Shown piece by piece: positions 4,302-6,549 of a stretch of DNA of 6,549 nucleotides (its first letter is position 1; each line of letters opens with the position of its first letter). The translations under genes and the position numbers were made by a program. The stretch spans positions 1 through 6,549 of the forward strand of contig CABQMC010000084.1 of NCBI GenBank assembly GCA_902465115.1. Direction: 5' to 3'. Origin of the DNA: an uncultured Collinsella sp. (GTDB lineage: Bacteria; Actinomycetota; Coriobacteriia; Coriobacteriales; Coriobacteriaceae). The notes under the pieces were generated by a model. The model searched no databases. It had not been told where the DNA came from and saw only the letters and a list, made by a program, of their open reading frames with translations.

Positions 4302-6549
4302 TTACTGCCCAAAGACCTCTTCGGCGATACGAGCGCTTTCGGCGGCGTCCTTGGCGTAGTAGTCCGCGCCGATCTGCTTGGCGTATTCGGGGGTGAGTAC
4401 GGCGCCGCCTACGATGATCTTGACGCCCGGCACCTCGGCATGGAGCAGCTTGATGGTCTCCTCCATGGCGACGACCGTGGTAGTCATAAGCGCCGAGAGG
4501 CCGACGAGTTTGATATCGCGCTCCTTGACGGTCTTGAGCACCTCTTGCGGGTCGACGTCGCGGCCCAGGTCAAAGACGGTGTAGCCGTAGTTATCGAGCA
4601 GCATTTTGACGATGTTCTTGCCAATATCGTGGATGTCGCCCTTGACAGTGGCCACGCAGATCTTGCCCTTGTCGGCAATCTCGCCGGCGGGCATTAGGCG
4701 TTTGATGGTGTCGAAACCCACGCGCGCGGCCTCGGCCGAGGCCATGAGCTGCGGCAGGAAGAACTTGCCCTGGTCAAAGAGGACGCCGACCTCGTCGAGG
4801 GCGGGGATAAAGTGATTGTTGATGAGGTCCATGGCGTCATGGTCTGCCAGCAGACGCTCGGTCTCGGCAGCGATCTCGCCTTTGCGGCCCGAGACGACCA
4901 TGCGACGAATCGGGTCGTCGTTGCCGTCGGTGCCGGCGGTGCCAGCAGCGGGCACGGTGTCGGTCGATGCGGCCTGAGCTGCTGCCGGGTTTGCGGCGAT
5001 CTTATACGGATCGGTCCAGCCGCCGTAGCGCTCGATGTATCCGGTCGAGCCCTCGTCCTCAACGCTCAGGACGCGATAGCTGTAGACGGTATCCATAAAG
5101 CGCTTGGAGCCCGGGTTCATGATGGGGGCGTCCAGGCCCGCGCCAAAAGCGGCGGCTAAAAAGACCGAACCCAGCAGCGGGCGGGCAGGCAGGCCAAAGC
5201 TGATGTTCGACACGCCGAGCGCGCATTTGACGCCCAGGCGCTCCTTGCACAGGGACATGGCGCGCAGGATCTGCTCGGCCTGGCGTTGATTGGTCGAGGC
5301 GGTCATGACCAGGCAGTCGATGAGGATGCGGTCCGGTCCGATGCCGTAACGGGCAGCCTCGGCCACGATGCGCTCGGCGATGGCAAAGCGGGCCTCGGCG
5401 GTATCGGGGATGCCGCCTTCGTCGAGCGTAAGGCCGACAACGTTGGTGCCGTAGTGGGCGACCAGCGGAAAGATCTCATCCATGATCTGTTGTTTGCCAT
5501 TGACCGAGTTGATGATGGGCTTGCCGGCGTAGCGACGTACGGCGGCCTCGACGGCGGCGGGGTCGGTGGAGTCGATCTGCAGCGGCAGCAGCGTGGAGCC
5601 CTGGAGCTGCTCGGTGGCCTGCTGGATGACCTTGACCTCGTCGATCTCGGGCAGGCCCACGTTGACGTCCAAGATGTCGGCGCCCTGCTCCTGCTGGCTG
5701 ATGCCCTGGCTCACGACGTAATCCAGGTCGCCGTCGCGTAGGGCCTGCTGCAGGCGCTTCTTGCCGGTGGGGTTGATGCGCTCGCCGATGACGGCGATCT
5801 TGTGGCCGTCGCAGGGGAGGTCCACGACCGTCTGGGCGCTCGTGACCGACATGCTGGGCTTGCGATGACGCGGGCTGGGCGTGTGGTTGTCGATAAGCGT
5901 GCGCAGGGCCGCCATATGCGTGGGCGTGGTACCGCAGCATCCGCCGACGACGCTCACACCGTCCTCGATCATGCCGGCGACGGCCTCGGCGTACTCGGGT
6001 GCCTGGATATCAAAGACGGTATTGCCGTCATCGTCAACGTGGGGCAGTCCCGCATTGGCCTGCACCATAACGGGCTTGTCGGTAACGGTGAGCATGCGCG
6101 CGGCGAGTCCTCGGAGCTCGGCCGGTCCCTGGCTGCAGTTGATGCCCAGGACGTCGGCGCCGATGGCGTCGAGGGTGATGGCGGCGACCTCGGGGCTCGT
6201 GCCCAAGAAGGTGCGACCGTCTTCCTCAAAGGTCATGGTGGCAAAGACGGGCAGGTCGGAATTCTCGCGGCAGGCGAGGACGGCGGCCTTGATCTCGGCA
6301 AGGTCGGTCATGGTCTCGATAATAAAGAGGTCCACACCCGCATCGACGCCGGCGCGCACCTCCTCGGCAAAGAGGTCATAGGCCTCGTCGAAGCTGAGGG
6401 TACCCAAGGGGCGCAGCAGGGCGCCGATGGGGCCGATATCGCCGGCAACGTAGCGGGCGCCGGCCTCGCGGGCGCAGGTGACTGCCGCGGCAAAGACGTC
6501 TGCCACGGTGGCGGCGCCGTCGAGCTTGTGGGCGTTGGCGCCAAAGGTG
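4302..6549 (-). CDS. metH: Cobalamin-dependent methionine synthase (5-methyltetrahydrofolate-homocysteine methyltransferase), N-terminus cut by the window edge
   Basis: Transfers a methyl group from 5-methyltetrahydrofolate through cobalamin to homocysteine, making methionine in the cytoplasm. The visible frame reads 748 residues; probably some 50 N-terminal residues are missing. Domains in visible numbering: homocysteine-binding barrel (about 1-215) with zinc ligands Cys138 in GINCSQGP and Cys204-Cys205 in GGCCGTTPTHM; pterin-binding barrel (about 250-510) with GERINPTGKKRL, ILDVNVG, IDSTDP and GVSNISFGLP; an Ala/Thr-rich linker (about 517-545); the helical cobalamin cap with LFDQGKFFLPQL; and the B12 domain with GDIHDIGKN (His640 as lower cobalt ligand), SALMTTT and GGAVLT. 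It ends at EEVFGQ straight after the B12 domain, so the AdoMet-dependent reactivation domain of the 1227-residue E. coli MetH is absent, as in Thermotoga and many anaerobes. A GTG at 6506 could pose as a start, but the frame continues upstream with matching sequence (FGANAHKLDG), so it is internal. DUF711 lies downstream on the same strand. Confidence 0.95.
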   Translation of the reverse strand, partial: TFGANAHKLDGAATVADVFAAAVTCAREAGARYVAGDIGPIGALLRPLGTLSFDEAYDLFAEEVRAGVDAGVDLFIIETMTDLAEIKAAVLACRENSDLPVFATMTFEEDGRTFLGTSPEVAAITLDAIGADVLGINCSQGPAELRGLAARMLTVTDKPVMVQANAGLPHVDDDGNTVFDIQAPEYAEAVAGMIEDGVSVVGGCCGTTPTHMAALRTLIDNHTPSPRHRKPSMSVTSAQTVVDLPCDGHKIAVIGERINPTGKKRLQQALRDGDLDYVVSQGISQQEQGADILDVNVGLPEIDEVKVIQQATEQLQGSTLLPLQIDSTDPAAVEAAVRRYAGKPIINSVNGKQQIMDEIFPLVAHYGTNVVGLTLDEGGIPDTAEARFAIAERIVAEAARYGIGPDRILIDCLVMTASTNQRQAEQILRAMSLCKERLGVKCALGVSNISFGLPARPLLGSVFLAAAFGAGLDAPIMNPGSKRFMDTVYSYRVLSVEDEGSTGYIERYGGWTDPYKIAANPAAAQAASTDTVPAAGTAGTDGNDDPIRRMVVSGRKGEIAAETERLLADHDAMDLINNHFIPALDEVGVLFDQGKFFLPQLMASAEAARVGFDTIKRLMPAGEIADKGKICVATVKGDIHDIGKNIVKMLLDNYGYTVFDLGRDVDPQEVLKTVKERDIKLVGLSALMTTTVVAMEETIKLLHAEVPGVKIIVGGAVLTPEYAKQIGADYYAKDAAESARIAEEVFGQ

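Noticed and set aside
2703..4697. A 664-codon open frame on the + strand
   Set aside because: It lies antisense to the DUF711 gene and metH. Its sequence is a low-complexity mix rich in Gly, Asp, Ala and His, typical of an antisense frame in high-GC DNA, with no domain and no ribosome binding site.
5286..5741. A 151-codon + strand frame inside metH
   Set aside because: It is antisense to the pterin-binding domain, and its composition (Gly, Asp, Val, Leu) is that of a shadow frame.

Overview
The window is high-GC bacterial chromosomal DNA with short intergenic gaps and strong Shine-Dalgarno sequences. The gene content and protein style suggest an anaerobic gut actinobacterium of the Coriobacteriia, most like Collinsella. 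This assignment rests on general familiarity, not on a search. There is no mobile element gene, CRISPR array, tRNA or rRNA. All five protein genes belong to known families, and I see no clear undescribed multi-gene system.

Left part (1-2530): a sugar-metabolism cluster. The N-terminal half of a ROK-family sugar kinase runs leftward out of the window. A 338-base divergent intergenic region separates it from a rightward GntR/UTRA regulator, followed after 74 bases by a class I mannose-6-phosphate isomerase (manA). A kinase, a UTRA-type regulator and a ManA-type isomerase are the same three protein types as GmuE, GmuR and GmuF of the Bacillus glucomannan operon. Feeding of mannose or a related hexose into glycolysis under local control is therefore a reasonable inference. 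The divergent region holds a near-perfect 14-bp inverted repeat that may be a REP/MITE-like element, a second small hairpin and an 8-bp palindrome that could be a GntR operator.

Middle (2531-2828): a 298-base gap between convergent genes with no convincing gene. It holds a perfect 17-bp hairpin just after manA and two weaker hairpins, probably terminators for both sides.

Right part (2829-6549): two leftward genes. The distal one is a complete UPF0210/DUF711 'PFL-family' protein of unknown function. Upstream of it, after a 108-base gap with a long stem-loop, lies most of a cobalamin-dependent methionine synthase (metH), whose N-terminus lies outside the window. The MetH ends straight after its cobalamin domain and lacks the C-terminal reactivation domain of the E. 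coli enzyme. The usual small ACT-domain partner of DUF711 is not next to it here.
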